This document shows positions 1 to 13,723 of a stretch of 64,000 nucleotides of DNA, one piece after another. Within the stretch, counting starts at the first letter, position 1, and the number at the start of each line of letters is the position of its first letter. The position numbers were made by a program, and so were the translations under genes. Source of the DNA: Acorus gramineus (taxonomy: Eukaryota; Streptophyta; Magnoliopsida; Acorales; Acoraceae); assembly GCA_030737835.1 (NCBI GenBank), contig CM060850.1, forward strand, positions 14,526,068 through 14,590,067, given 5' to 3'. The notes under the pieces are model-generated. The model made no database searches. It was not told the DNA's origin and worked only from the letters and a program-made list of their open reading frames with translations.

Positions 1-3000
1 ATAAAAAAGGATGGGACATATCAAAGGGGAAATGGAGCTGGATAAAGATCGTGCATAACATTATTCCAAAACTAAGGATAGACCAAATTACATCACCAAA
101 AAAAAAGGATAGACCAAATTACAATTTACACCTTCGATAGAGCCGTTATATGTTTTTGAACATATATACTTTCATAAAATGAAACAAAGTTATATGAGAC
201 TTTTTTTTTTTGTTTTTTGAAAAATTATATATATGTTTAATGATATGTTTTGAGATCTAGCACTATCACTTACACTGCTTTCACCTTCTTAATCAGGTGC
301 AAAATGAGACTGTATAACAATGTCATAAAATTTGTAAGAATAGAACCATTTATTATTAAGAGCTACCAATTTAATCAAATTTAATCATCATATTAGCCAG
401 AAATGAAGTATATTGAACTATGACTTCATCATACCATAATAAATAAATAAATTATTAATTAAAATAATAAATATACAAAAGAATAGAAAAATTTTTATTA
501 TTTTTAAATTTTTATAAAACATCACTCTAAAATCGTTTTCAACAAATGGCAATTAGTGTTTTTACTATTTTCGAATCAACATGTTAAATAACCCATGGCC
601 TATTCTCAAAACTACCACTGATATAACATGTTTTATTATGAGATTTTCGAAGTTAAGCAGATGGTCCAATTCATTTTTTTTTTAAAAAAAAAAACGAAAT
701 TGATAGACATGCTATTTCTTTATATTAAAATAAAAGAATACACGCCCTAGAAAAGAAATGTAGTCCAATGCAGTTTTTTAAACACTTTGAGAAATTGCAA
801 AACAATCTTTTATTTTTTTAAACACCCCAAGGTCTTTGTGTTGAAGTAGTGAATAATTTAATCCGAGATAATGATGTGATTGGATGCTGGTCGTTTATTA
901 AAAGAATGTCACTATTGGAAGTCATTGTATTACCTAACCCAAGATTTTGTTGTTTTGTGGCCAAATGGAATGGTAGTAGACAGCACAAAGCCAGCTCAGA
1001 TGCCACATATAAAATTAATTTTAATTTTTTTTTTTGTAATGTAAGACCCTTTTCCTTTTGACAATTTTGCAGAAAAACCCCTGGTAATACAAAATAGTAA
1101 CATGCCCCAAAACTTACTGTACAGTGTAACAGTGTTGTATACAATATTTATCTATGTACACTCGTATATATAGGTTGTAGCAACCATTTTTTTTCATTTT
1201 TCATCAAGGATCAAATCATCAAGGATTAAATCATTTTGATCAAATCAAGGATCAAATCTATGTACACTCTGTTATATAGGTTGTAGCAACCATTTAATTA
1301 CAAGAGTTTTGATCTTTTCTTTTTATTTTTTTTTATGAGTGTGTTCCTCTATCTTTAGAATTTAGATCATATCAATTTGTTATTGTGAACCTCATTAACA
1401 TTGATGAGAAAAATTCTAAATTTGTATGGAACAACAGTTATGTTTTTTGTCCTCATTTTGCTTTCGTGCATCACAACAATTTTGTTTCCCTTTCGTTTCT
1501 TATACCACCCACATAATAATATTTAATTCTGATAATTTTTTATGCATTTACATAAACCAAGTGATATTTTTTGGAACAAAATAATTGTGTATATGAGTGA
1601 AATAAAATAACCTTAATGTTGAAATGGTAGATTATAGAGGAGGATGATTTTCAGAATACTGAACCTAGGGGGGGTATATGAAAAAAAATATACCATTTTC
1701 CAGTGGCACACACTTTACATGGGGCCCTAAAATCTCAATAATAGACTTCTAATTTGGTGGATGATAGTATTTCTTATTGGCATCTTTTAGAGACTTTTAG
1801 GTTGATGGATACCCTAGCTAGGCCAGTCTATGATGGAAATCAAAGGCTGTTTGGAATTCATTTAGCCAGAAATCATTCTGCATTACCTTCTTTACATCTT
1901 GAAATCAATGATGCCATCATTGTCTCATTGATAATATATACCAAACTGTGACAATTTGAAAGAAATACCTTAATAATCCAACAATGATTTCTTAGGGATG
2001 TGGAGATGCAATTAAATGGAGAGAATAAAATAAAGGAATAGTTCTGAGAAATTTGAAAGAGGTAAGTTATTCCTCTATATGAGCAATGAGAATGGAAGAC
2101 AAACAACAACAACGTACAACAACAACAATAAAAAAAGATATGAGACTAAAAAAAGAGAAGACTTAAAAGATTGGTCTACAATATTAAATGAAGAGTTTTG
2201 ATGTCATTGATGAAGATATGGTTTGGAAAAAAGAACCAAAAAAAGAACATATCTAACATTAGTTGGCATTTTTGAAAACTCAAGTTTTATTGTCTGGCTA
2301 AATTTGACACCATTAAAAACAAAATTACAATAATGCAAGTTCTGCTCTGAACTTGTCGGGCATAATGTTTAAATTATTCCATGTACAAAAGGCCTACATG
2401 TACAATGCCACTGAAGCCATGTCAATCTTTTGCTGTTTATGCATGTGTGGAGCTTTATTTCAACTAGGTTGATCAATCAATTACTGAAAGATATTATAAT
2501 ACATTTCAAAAGTCTATATCCAAAAATTTAAATATAATCTTATATTCAAATTCCAATTGATTTTGAATTAAATATAAATATTAAGGTATTCACCCTAAAA
2601 AAAATATTATGTTGATGGATTTTCTTTATAGAGATGTTTTTTTATTATTATTATTATTTGAATGAAGGTTGAGAGCTTCCTATATATGTTAATGCAAAAT
2701 ATTCATTATTATATTTTTTAACGAGAACAATTAAAAACACAACGCAATTAAACAAAAAATGACTTATTACTTATCTATACTGAAATAGATATCTATACTA
2801 GAATAACTTACGTCGTTATTCAAACAAAGTCTAGATGATTGTTTTCATTGTCTTTTCATGCATTTTTACATGTTGAGATTGATAGATTGAAATTGAAAGC
2901 AGTATCTCAGATGAAGATTATTAGAATGGATGGTTAAAAATAACTTAAACCAGACTTTCTGCTGTGGATTATATATTGTGGTTAGAAATCAACATCAATA

Positions 3001-4061
3001 TATGGCTTCTTGTTGGTAGCTAGTCCATTTCTATGGATTATTTATTTAATTTTTACATGTTATTTAAGTGATTAGATAGTGATTGAATGAATTACTCACA
3101 TTGATCTGTTAATCTGAGAAAAATCATTGAAAATAATAGCTTCTCTGGTCAAAGTAACTAAGCAGCTGTTTAACTGGTCAGTTGAAGAAGCACAACTACA
3201 TGTTCCACAGTGTTCTCATGTTGGATAGGATTTATTTATCTGTGCTATCAATAATTTTTAAAAAATATTTTTTGCTTTCTCATGAAGCAAAAAAAATAAA
3301 AAATCTCAAGTTGTCTTTCCCGTTGCAGGTTAAGTAAAATTTTTCCAATGAGATAGAAAGTGAGAAAGTTATTTTTTGTCATTTTTCACCACATGCACAA
3401 ATAATAATAATAAATTATTAAAAAATTATTTCATTTCATCGCTTTTTCTTTAACCCCTATTTTTTTTATTTCCTTCACTTTACATCTATTACCTTGCCAC
3501 CCACAGACAGGCAAATGCAACCCAGTTTGGAACCAATGTTCAAACAGTTTTTACTTTTACAAAATCATTTTGTAGAAAATCAGTTTCAAACATATATTTT
3601 TGCAAATTCAATTTTTTATTTTAAATTTTGATTTTTATGTTTTAAAAGTCAAGAAAACATCTTTTTTTATAAATTTCTAGAATATATGGTTTTAACCATT
3701 TTACAGTGTAAATTATTTTTAAAAATTGATCTTCCAGACAAGGCCATAAACTGCTCAATGAATGGCTGCTCACTTGAATGCATGGATTCCCTCCTAAAGA
3801 AGAGATTGAAGGATCTGCCATCAAACAAAGGGGACTGATATCTATACTGGATGAAAACTTTCAAATTTAAAGTTTGTAATCTGCATTTTATGTTAGATGA
3901 AGGTTTTTTTTAGGTGAGTTGTTACATCAAATTTTAGACCTGAAAGCTTCAATTTACACTTAATTTTGCATGTTCTAATGGAGGAACTTATTGAGAACTT
4001 ATGCAAACAAAAACCACCACATTATTTTACTATTTTAGAGGTATGTATAGCCATTGTAAAA
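1..4061. other. AT-rich intergenic stretch, no gene recognised
   Basis: I see no convincing coding region; open frames are short and unlike known proteins. Two structures stand out. A direct repeat of about 40 bases (around 1151-1190 and 1258-1297) ends in the small hairpin GGTTGTAGCAACC. Around 2690-2830 is a partial copy of a repeat family also found near 10780, 15050, 22855, 26100 and 55790. Poly(A)/poly(T) runs are common, as expected of degraded transposon DNA. Confidence 0.5.
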
Positions 4062-4527
4062 GGGGACGGTTATTTCAACCCCACCAACTCCTCTACCCAC
4101 CTCTTAAATTTTTTTTTTTTTTTTTTATCCTAACCCACCCTGATCAGCGGAGCATCCATGAGAGGTCGCTCGCGAAGGCGTGGTGGACGGCGTCGCCGCC
4201 GATGGGGGAGGAGGAGGAGGAGCGGAGGTTGTTGAAGATGGAGGCGACAGAGCTCTCGGACCACCTGATCGACGACGGAGGGGGAGGTGGAGAGGAGGCA
4301 GCGCGGTGGACAGCGTCGCCGCCAAAGGTGGAGAGGAGGCAGCGGTGGGCGGCGGTGACGGTGACTCGTCCTCCCCCGTCGGCGGTGACGCAATCCACCA
4401 CGCTTTCGTGAGCGACCCCTCGTGGATGCTCCACTGGTCGGGGGTGGATTAGGATCACAAAAAAAAAAATAAAAAAAAAATTTAAAGGGTAGGTGGAGAA
4501 GTTGGTGGGGTTGAAATAACCACCCCC
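4062..4527. mobile_element. Mutator-type MITE with long inverted ends
   Basis: The element begins GGGGACGGTTATTTCAACCC. Read on the opposite strand, its right end begins GGGGGTGGTTATTTCAACCC, and the inverted similarity continues for well over 100 bases, including the motif GGAGCATCCA. Flanking 9-base repeats are ATTGTAAAA (4053-4061) and GTTGTAAAA (4528-4536), 8 of 9 identical, the size expected of Mutator-like elements. The GC-rich core gives stop-free frames on both strands, but these are low-complexity Arg/Ser/Pro-rich shadows. The terminal motif is shared with the element at 47193-48707. Confidence 0.85.
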
Positions 4528-5560
4528 GTTGTAAAATTGATATAAGAAAACGTTTCCTCATTTTTGTCCATATTACTATAATTTCTTTCCTCGTTCACTT
4601 TCTTATAATTCTTGGTATATGTGCCAAAATATTCAGAGCACATCAAAACAAAGAATTGCAACATCACATTTTAAATTAATACAACACTAATGCATTGTAC
4701 AATCAGGTTAGCTTTGATCTACCAATTTCATAAAAAAAAAAAAAACATTAATGTGTTGTCACGTTTCAATGAAGGCATATAATTTTCTAAGGTGACATGA
4801 TGAGCTAAAAATAGAGATGGATCTAAAAGTGCTCAAACATTATATATACATACATGAAAATGTTAGGAACAGTTACACGTACAACCCTAGTGCTTTTAAC
4901 CTTTGAGAAAGCACCCATCACGGGGTTAACCTATTTTTCCCTAGCAAAGCACCACATTTTAGGACCATAACATGTAGTGAAACAACATGTACTTCATAAA
5001 AAGGTTATATATTCTAATGAAATATATGCCACTCAACATAAAGTATATATTTTATTAACAAAATGGAGCTATGCATGGGGATTAGCAAAATGAGATTACA
5101 GGCAGTGTTGCACATTGCGTATATCAGCATCCAATGAATATATATCAGAGGGAACGGACCCTGATGCATGAAGAGAAGAATGCATTTTTAATGAAAGAAT
5201 ACAGTTGACAATAAATTAACATACCAGAGGAAATCATCATTATAATAAAGTAAAGAATCCCAACTTTGTTTAGGTTCAAGTTGCATTGCAGATTCACGTG
5301 CTAGTTTTACTTTGGGGCAGATCCAGAATCAAATCAAACATTGATTTGAGAGACTCAGGTGTTCCAAAAATACAGGTGCAATGCATAGACAGAACACAAA
5401 ACAGGAGTAACCATGCAATTCTTGGTAGCTGATATTCACCAATCAATCTATAGTAGGACAAAGAATAAAACTTTGTATTTCGTGAAATCAAACACCATTC
5501 AAAAGATACTCATATGAACAAGTAGAAACACCAATTAAACCCAGATATTCTCTCTTACAA
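4528..5560. other. Intergenic DNA downstream of the 6PGL gene
   Basis: AT-rich sequence with no recognisable gene. The part nearest 5751 should contain the 3'UTR and polyadenylation region of the minus-strand 6-phosphogluconolactonase gene, but I cannot fix the cleavage site. Confidence 0.4.
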
Positions 5561-5750
5561 ATTCCAATCGCACCGCCTGTTCTCTTCGGATCATCCATGC
5601 CTGAAGGAGGAGACCAACACAATCACAAAACTGTCCTTCCCTCTAACCTTTCAGCAGAGACCCACTTATTAATCCACCTCTGACATGAACTAAAACAGAA
5701 AAAAAAAACATCACAAGCAAGTAAAGCAATGCATAAAATTCACAGAAGGG

Positions 5751-8138
5751 CTACGCGGGAGGAGGCTGAGACGCGACCGAATCCAGTTTTGAAGCAGCCT
5801 CATTGTCCAGAAACCACACCAATTGTCCATCGGTCGGCTGGACCTTCCGAGCCGGTAAGGCAGCTGCGACTTCAGTGGACTCTTCACAATATCCGTCAAT
5901 CACCAGTTTGACAGCCACAGCTTTGGTGGCACCAGAGACCACCACGGCCACGTTGGACGCCGAGTTTATGACGGGGAGGGTGAACGTGATGCGCTCGGGT
6001 GGGGGCTTGGGGGAGTCGGTGATGTAGGTGACCCAGTCGTCTTTGAGGTCGAGCAAGGCATGCCATGGGAAGAGGGACGCGACGTGACCGTCTGGACCCA
6101 TGCCGAGGAGGATGAGGTCGAACTTGGGGCAGTCGTTGCTCTCAGATACATTCACGGTGCGGGTCTTTACGAGCTGGCGGAGGACGAATTCGTACTCACT
6201 TGCGGCCTCCTCCGCCGATACATTGTCGTTGATCGAGTATACGTGGCTCGGAAGGATTGGGACCTGTTTTTGCATGTGAAACAAGTTTGTCAGTGTATGA
6301 ACAACTGATCTAAAGACATCAAACAATCTTTTGCAGAAAATGATGTTTAATTTATGTCGATCATCAGCCTATGAATTTTCTGATAACTATAGTGCATAGC
6401 AATCAGTGAAATATATTTTTTTTCAGCTGGAGGAAACAGTAATTCTTCGGCTAGAATAACTGTGTGCCTGGAAATTCTGAGATAGAGCACTCATGTGATA
6501 TTTAAGGACTAGATATATACATCCCCGCATTGAAAATCTAAACCCAAATAAATGACTATTTGAAAATTGAAATGGAACGTATTACCCAATCTCTCTTTTT
6601 ATTGATATCAAGATTCATGGTTCAATCAATACTTTTGACACACCATCCAACATATATCAGTATCACTCAAGAATGTTTATTTCACCCCAGCTTTTGGAAA
6701 TCATCAACATTCTAACTCTTGGTTGATCTTTGTAAAAATCATCCAGCATTATCTGTCAAAAGGTTTGGACTAATTATTGAATTATATCATGTTCCTAGAT
6801 TAAAAAAATGGGTGGGGTATGTTTTACACCTGTCTTGTCTATGAATGGTAAAATGGATATACAGGAACCTAAAACAGTTCAGGACTTATACACATACCAA
6901 AGCTTTAAAAAGTTGTAAACAACAGAGATGAAATCTTAAAGCGGAAGACATGAAATGTTATATTCATGTATATCCGGCAGCATAAATGGCATATTTATAT
7001 ATCTCAGCCTAAATGAAACAGTGGAAAACACGAAATCGTATATCATCTATTATAGCCAGCATGATGTCATATTTTCTGTAAGTTATTTCCCCGAAGGTTC
7101 AAATCACTTGTCTATTCAACCACACTATGGAGAAGTTCCATCTGATAACTGGGTTGCTCACTGTGTTACAAGATGGGAAAATTACGTCTTTAGTTGATAT
7201 CCCAGCTGATCGGGTTCGCACCTCACTCTGCTTATACAGAACCGATTTGCTCAAAAATTGGTTCCAAACAGTACAGGGTTTTTAGCTTATGGTATTGGAC
7301 TGATGTTTTAATGTAAAAAGCTGAAAAATTCTACTTTTTATTGAAACCTGGTGAATACTCCAAAAAAGTTAATTTGATAACTGATTCAATCAGTATCTTA
7401 TGCACCGTTTGGACCTAATTGTCAAAGTGATTCAACATTTGCAAAATCAGTTTTTCAAATAATTGGTTGCAAATGGGTATTTTTTTAACTTTAGCATTTG
7501 CTTTCGGATTTTGGTTTTTCGACTTCCAAAGTCAACAAAACAGCTTTTATGAAAAAGCTGATTGAGAATAACTTTTATGAGAAAGTTGTTTTCGAAAATA
7601 AGTTCCAAATGGCTCAACCCGGTAGTGCAAGAAAGTCTATTATTGTCAACCAACATTAACTCAGATATCCTTTCCTTCTACAAATAAACATCATAATCAC
7701 GTAGCACTCTTAAAGAGAATGATAAGGCAATGGTCTTGATATATACCTTAGAGAGAAGCACTTCCTTTGCCAGTTTATAGTTGCTGTCAACATGATTCTT
7801 GGCCACCACCCGCTCATCAACCCAGAATATATGCCACTTTCCCCAGTCCACCGTCTTATTATAAGGAGCTTCACAAAGTTTTCTGATCCAAATGAAATAA
7901 ACATGAGGACATAGGCATTAATAAATACTAAACAAATACCATGTGGGATGGAGAGGCAGAAATACCCCATAAAGCTGATAAGGGATCCACCAGACAACGC
8001 AATTGAGAAGAAACCTCTCTCTTTTACAGACATCTCTGATATTGCTGCAATATAATCAACCAACCCAGTTGCGAGTTCATCCACATTCTCGAAGATTCTG
8101 AAATCTCCTTTGTATTTGGAACCATCAGAATCAGCCAT
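5751..8138 (-). CDS. 6-phosphogluconolactonase, three coding exons
   Basis: Hydrolyses 6-phosphoglucono-1,5-lactone to 6-phosphogluconate, the second step of the oxidative pentose phosphate pathway. Coding exons on the minus strand are 7966-8138, 7747-7882 and 5751-6263, with GT-AG introns of 83 and 1483 bases. Joined phases give 273 residues, normal for plant cytosolic forms. The ATG at 8138 opens [13 protein letters not shown]; the stop is TAG at 5753-5751. Visible family motifs are ALSGGS near residue 50, WVDERVV (usually WADERVV) in exon 2, and [13 protein letters not shown] in exon 3, the glucosamine-6-phosphate isomerase/6PGL fold signature. There is no N-terminal transit peptide and the C-terminus QPPPA is not a peroxisomal SKL signal, so a cytosolic isoform is inferred. 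Exon 3 is markedly GC-rich compared with its introns. I see no frameshift or internal stop. Confidence 0.93.
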
Positions 8139-9990
8139 CTTTTCACAAGGATATCATCCAATTAAAAGTTCCTGTGCAAACAACAGGAAAAGTTGGATCA
8201 GAAGAACTTTGAAATACAATAATCAATAAATATAAATTGATCTGCTTCAACCAAAAGTTTGGTATGCCTAGAAATTTATCCCAAGGAAGTGCACCTTATT
8301 TACCTAAAAGATTTTTTTTAATATGAAGATTCAAAAGGAGGTAGTGTACCTTATAGGTATACTAGTAAAAGAATGAAAATTTGATCCAAGAGCAAAAGTG
8401 AATCCCATATAATAGTCAAGTAGCTCAGATGGTCAAATATTTCTACATATGAAAAGATGGTATGATAAATGAAACCCCGGAACCTCCCAAAAACAACAAC
8501 ATCAAAGAACATATTCAAAAAGAAAAAAGGAAAAGAAACATCAAACAATGGAAATACACATCACATTACAAATCATATCACATAACCGAACCAATGGACT
8601 CTTTATGGTTAGCATAAAACAGAACTCTTAAAAAAAAAAGAACCCAAAGTGTAAAATAGTTATATGATAACAAATTTAAGTTAGAAGCAAATTCAAAATC
8701 AATATAACTGAATAAACAACTCAGAGTCCAATGTGATTACTATGTGAGACATTATCGTAGTTGAGTGTTAAGATTACAGGTCGCAGTGTATGATCTTGGT
8801 GAAAATTTAAAAAGAAAAATCACAAAGAATCATAACTCAAACATTTTATGAACAACCAAACAGCTAGAGATGCTTGGTAAGACCAACTGAAGCACAGAAG
8901 CAAAGACATAACTACATCATACATAATAATACATGTGACTTGATTACAAGCACAAGGACACCTAAAAATCCATCACCAATAGAGCCAGATAAAGACCAAC
9001 AAATCCAAATTTTGATACACAACTCGAATAATTTACAAGATCCTCCCAAATAAAAGGGGCAAGAATAGCAATCAAGAACTGAAAACCAATCTCAAGTCAA
9101 CTGCAACTAAAAGGGGGAAAGAACCCAGATCCTGCAACAATTTGTATTTCCAGTTGGACATGTAACAAGCTAAGATTCTTGCATTGTGACCAAGATACAT
9201 TAAAAAATCAGTCACCATTTTATATTTTACAGCAAAAGAGACCAATCTTGTGGGACACATTACAAAAGAATAAAAACCAAATAACCAAGAAAACTTAAAT
9301 TTAATTTCAATTCTTTCAAAAACAAGATCAAGAACAAGGAATTCAAGTAAAAAAACAAAAAAACAAAACATCTCACACAAAGAAAAGATCAACTCAAATT
9401 CAAGCAAAATAAACCAAACCCAGTCCCCAAATCAAGAATCCCATCTCATCAAAACCTGGGGAGAAAGAGCATCCAACATTCATCACTTCACACAAAACAC
9501 CAGCAGAACGACCCAACCTTTACAAACACCCAAAACAAAAGGCAATCAAAAAGACAAAAACCCAACATACCCATCTCACAAATGGCCAAGAAAACAATAA
9601 TTCACTCGATCAAACCCACTTAATAATGCGCACCACCCCAAAAAATAAAAACCCAGATCCCAAAACCACCTGGACTCCACATTTTCCACCCAACACAATC
9701 CCTCAAAATCCAAGATTCTCAACAAAAAAAAAAAACAAAGGAAAAAAAGAAACCCACATGAGATAAACCACAAAAGAAAATGAAACTCACCGACGTCACT
9801 GAAGATATAAACAATGGAAGGTGGGTTTCATCGAAAACCCAATAGAGAGAGATGCATAAAAAAAGGGGGGAAGAGAAGCTCACCTACCAGACTAGACTAC
9901 GAGCACACGTGCGACCCAATAGAAAAGAAAAAAAAAAAAAAACAATCTTTCTTGATCAATCACTCAGTGCGAAAATTCGGTTTGTTGTTC
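8139..9990 (-). other. Spliced 5'UTR of the 6PGL gene
   Basis: On the minus strand a donor at 9790 (GACGTCG|GTGAGT) and an acceptor at 8172 (TTTGCACAG|GAAC) define a 1.6-kb leader intron (8172-9790). This leaves a 33-base leader exon before the ATG (8139-8171) and an upstream leader exon from 9791 to about 9990. The intron is AT-rich and has no gene. A palindromic G-box CACGTG at 9906-9911 falls in the first leader exon. The splice sites are strong, but the upstream limit is set only by the TATA position. Confidence 0.65.
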
Positions 9991-10012
9991 TCTCACTAGA
10001 TCCTCTCGAGCA

Positions 10013-10023
10013 CTATATATAAG
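10013..10023 (-). promoter_or_regulatory. TATA box of the 6PGL gene
   Basis: The minus strand reads CTTATATATAG here, about 30 bases upstream of the inferred transcript start near 9985 and upstream of the spliced leader. Spacing and orientation fit the core promoter of the minus-strand gene. Confidence 0.55.
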
Positions 10024-10131
10024 GGAGGAGAGAGTCTGTGTGTGAAAATATTTTGCCTGAAATGCCCATTTGGGATTTGGACAGGTGGAATATTGAGGTG
10101 CCATGTCGCAAAAAATCATATTATATATTTT

Positions 10132-10538
10132 GGGAAAAATCCAAATAAATCCCCCCCCCCCTCCATATAACCCGTAAATTCAAATAATCCCCTGAATAAA
10201 ATTTATTTTTATAGATGATGAATATTTTATGAATATCATGTTTGGTTAACCCTGGTAGAAGATATAGTATATAAAATCTAAAGAATGTAAAATCGTCATT
10301 TTTATATGATTTTTCACATTTTTAACATACTGTAGTGGTTTTTTTTAATATATTTTATCTTCAGTCAAGGTTAACCAAACGAAATATTAGCAAAATATTC
10401 ATTATCTACTAATGAAAATTTTATTCAGGGGTTATTTGGATTTACTAGGTGTTTTCAGGGGGTTATATGGATTTTAAGAAAAAGCAAGGGGTTTTATGGA
10501 TTTCAGTCGGATTTCAAGGGGTTGTATGGATTTTTCCC
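10132..10538. mobile_element. Mutator-type MITE, same family as 14278-14814
   Basis: Begins GGGAAAAATCCAAATAAATC and ends GGATTTTTCCC, with inverted ends carrying the repeated theme of 'ATATAACCCCC' and its complement 'GGGGGTTATATGG'. The interior has the GGTTAACC / TAACCAAAC blocks of the 14278 copy. Flanking bases give no clean duplication. It sits about 110 bases upstream of the 6PGL TATA box. Confidence 0.7.
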
Positions 10539-10779
10539 CTTTTTTTTTTTTTTGAAGTCCTTGTAATCTTATGAAAACACATATATATGAGAATTAGTCT
10601 GAATAGCCACAAAATAAGTGTTTGAAAGATTGAAATATATGAGAATCTATATGTCAAAATTAACTGGTAAAAAATTGTACATGGATTCCAACCAACCTTT
10701 GAAATTAAGTTATTACATATTATTCAACTCAAAAGAATATGTAGACTCACTGTCAAATCAACTGTTATCACCTCTTATA

Positions 10780-11143
10780 AATCAACGGTTAAATCATTTG
10801 TCATCATTATTTTACATTTTATAATTTTTTATCCATACTTTATTCATATTTTATCCAAACAACAAATTTATTATTATATTTTTCAATGAGAATAATTCAA
10901 AACATAGTCAAACAAAAAATCATTTTATCCAAACGGGGCCTTGAGTTTTGGTATACTGTATTTTCAGCTAAGGTTACCAAACAAAATATTCGCATAATAT
11001 TCCTCATCTGCAACGAAAATTTAACCCAGGAGGCTATTTGAATTTACATAGGTATTGTAAGGTTATATGGATTTCAAGAAAAGTTAGGGGATTATATGGA
11101 TTTTATGCAGTTTATTTACAGGGAGTTATATGAATTTTCCCTT
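10780..11143. mobile_element. Chimeric MITE fragments
   Basis: 10780-10930 is one end of the family seen complete near 22855-23275 (motif TTTTTCAATGAGAATAATT). It joins directly to 10935-11143, which is only the right half of the GGGAAAAATCC family, ending TATATGAATTTTCCC. The abrupt junction near 10935 suggests one element inserted into, or deleted against, the other. Confidence 0.55.
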
Positions 11144-12735
11144 TTTTTAGCATTGTTACACTTGGTCTTTTGTACAGTCAAAAATACAATCCTGTATGCA
11201 CTATTAGATATTCAGTGAAACATATGTATATATGTATCGATAGATGAAGTATATGCATCGTTAGATTTTTTTACATTTACATCGTTAGATTTTTTATATT
11301 ATTTTTGGAAACTATTACACTCAGTCTTTTTTACAGTACCAGTATTGTATGTATTGTTAGAAATCCAATGAAACGTATGCATCATTATATGAGATATATA
11401 CACCGTTAAATTTTTTACATTTACTAAAAATTGATTCATTGAATTTGAAATAAAAAGATATACACTTTTCATCAAAACAATGATTTTGACCATTTAAAAA
11501 ATAAAAGCATATGTGGCCTATGTTTTAGATTAAGTATGACATTTTCCATTATTTTTTAAAAAAATATTACACTAGGCATCGTTTTCTGTTTCCAATATAG
11601 TACGCCTTTTTTTTTACCATTTTTAAAACATATATATCACTTAATGATTTATGCATTTTTACAAAATAATAAAATATTTACTACAACGAATTGTATGAAT
11701 TCATTTATGAGAAATGTAAAGAAAATATCAAATGAAGTTTATATTTTATTATAGTAAGATGGGCTGAGTGTAACAATAGCTTTTCTTTTTTATCGTTATT
11801 ACACACAATCATTTTTTTCGCCTCCATTTACAGTAACGAGATATGTATCTTATTTTGTTATAAACTTTTTACATTTTGTTTATTAATAATTAAGTTCATA
11901 CAATTCATTGAAGTATTCACTATTTCTTTTATCATAGTATATATACCTTATTAGATTATGTTGGCTATTTTAATTTTAAGAAAAGTATATCAAAACCGAC
12001 GTGAATTGTATTATAAATGATGAATAAGAGGTAAATAAAAAATTATAATTATTTAAAAAAAAACTCTAACAGCCCTATACATTAGTTGTGTGCATTTGAA
12101 AATATGTGCTAGAGATGTTTGTTTACGTATATTGTAACACATGTGACATGTTTTTGTGATGCGCGTGCTATTATATCATAATTCTTTTGTAATGATATAG
12201 AACGATTTTAGACCTTTGATATTGATGGGTATCGTAATAATAAAAAAATTGATCGATATCATAAACAATTTCAATATTTTTAAAATATTTATCAGGACTT
12301 ATCAACCCAAAAAAATAAAAAATAAAACTATCAGGGATGTATGTTACCAGATAAATTGGGATTAAAATCACCTGCAGATGGATGGTTGATATTGTACCCC
12401 ACATTGAGATGATTTATTCGACAAATTTCAAGAGTTCTATGAATCTGTGAATGCACTGAATGCCATTCTTATGTGCAAAGGGGGCTCATCCACTGTGTAG
12501 TGAAATTCATGTAGGGAAAGATATGCATTGATTTGTGATTTTTTGGGGCTGATTAAGAGATTCAAGATGTCCCACATCTGCTGAGAAAACAATTCAGGTT
12601 GTCCAATTGATTAGCTGTATTCAGTAAAAGACAATATGAGAGAGATGTTTTGTGGTGATATTTTTTTTTTCCTGATAAGATAAATTGATGTTTGTTTGGT
12701 CAAGTCTAATTTTATGAACATTGTCCTCAGTAGCC
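11144..12735. other. Intergenic DNA with degraded repeats
   Basis: No gene recognised. 11150-11290 and 11300-11500 are two diverged copies of a repeat (TTACACTCAGTCTTTTTTAC, then ATCATTATATGAGATATATA) that recurs near 45655-45840. The remainder is AT-rich and unassigned. Confidence 0.4.
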
Positions 12736-12797
12736 AATAATATAACTGTTTAAGAGTTTACATGTAAAATAGATAAGTCTTGATATCCAGTCTTGAT
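12736..12797 (+). repeat. 5' part of a SINE split by a hAT element
   Basis: The sequence GATAAGTCTTGATATCCAGT just before the hAT insertion lines up with the B-box region of the SINE family at 44185 and 25845, with about 18 of 26 positions identical and mostly C/T or G/A changes. The 3' part continues at 13576. Similarity is weak upstream of the B box. Confidence 0.5.
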
Positions 12798-13575
12798 AGG
12801 GGGCGGAGCCACCCCGTGGCGCCCATTCATATTTTTAAACTAAATGAGATGTATGTTTGGTTTGGTGTAAAAAAAAAAAAACCGTTGGATGGATTAACTT
12901 ATTAGCTATAAAAAAATGATGGATTTAAAACAGTTAAGAGGGATAACATTCAGTATTAATTAAATTTTGTCATTGATATTTAGTAGTACATAGTATTTCA
13001 TATATAGTGTTTAGTTTTACTTGATTTTCTCTTTAATTAATGAATAATGTTACGTACAACCCTTTTTCCAGTCCCAATTTCAGTCTACATATATTTTAAA
13101 TTTTTAAAAAATATTATACCTCATCTAATGAGATACATGGATGGATGCATATACTTCAATGAATCTTTTTTGTTAATCTTTTTTGTTTAATTATATAAGA
13201 TTATAGTTTTGAATAAATAAAATTGAATGAATTATATTTGTCTTTCTCAGTTATAACTATTATGATTGATTATATTTTATTAGTATTTCATTATTATAAA
13301 TTATTACAGTGTCTCCATGGTGAACAAACATGTTTTTTCTCTTAATTAAGCTCGTTATTACAAATTCTTATCTTTATTCGCAAAACAAACATAGATTTGA
13401 GTTTTGAGTACATAAGTGATATAATCATTCCTCTTACTATTTTGGTAAAAAAAAAATTATATAAAATGTCAGAACAATCTCATTCAAATAATCATTGGAT
13501 TAAACATGTTTCTTTATTTAAATATTGCAGTTAAAACTCACCCCCACTAAAGTAAATTCCTAGCTCCACCACTGA
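12798..13575. mobile_element. hAT-like non-autonomous transposon
   Basis: The left end AGGGGGCGGAGCCACC pairs imperfectly with the right end, which on the opposite strand reads TCAGTGGTGGAGCTAGGAA. The flanks GTCTTGAT (12790-12797) and GTCTTGGT (13576-13583) form an 8-base target duplication with one mismatch, the hAT size. There is no transposase; the interior is AT-rich. Confidence 0.65.
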
Positions 13576-13723
13576 GTCTTGGTGATGACTTACTCTCTTA
13601 TGTGTTGATAAAAATTAAAAAAAATTCTATGTAATCGGGATACATAAGCAGAGGTAGCACACCCAGCTCGATCAAAAATTTAGCTATGGGAGTTCCCTCC
13701 CATATCAAAGAAAAAAAAATTAT
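13576..13723 (+). repeat. 3' part of the split SINE
   Basis: Matches the downstream half of the SINEs at 44185-44356 and 25845-26055: GAGTCTTGGTGATGACTTAC, then a body ending CCCTCCCATATCAAAG and an A-rich tail. Its 5' half lies at 12736-12797, across the hAT insertion. Confidence 0.65.

Noticed and set aside
4125..4561. Overlapping frames on both strands inside the 4062 element
   Set aside because: They overlap in several frames, are Arg/Ser/Pro-rich and lie in a MITE core. No domain is visible.
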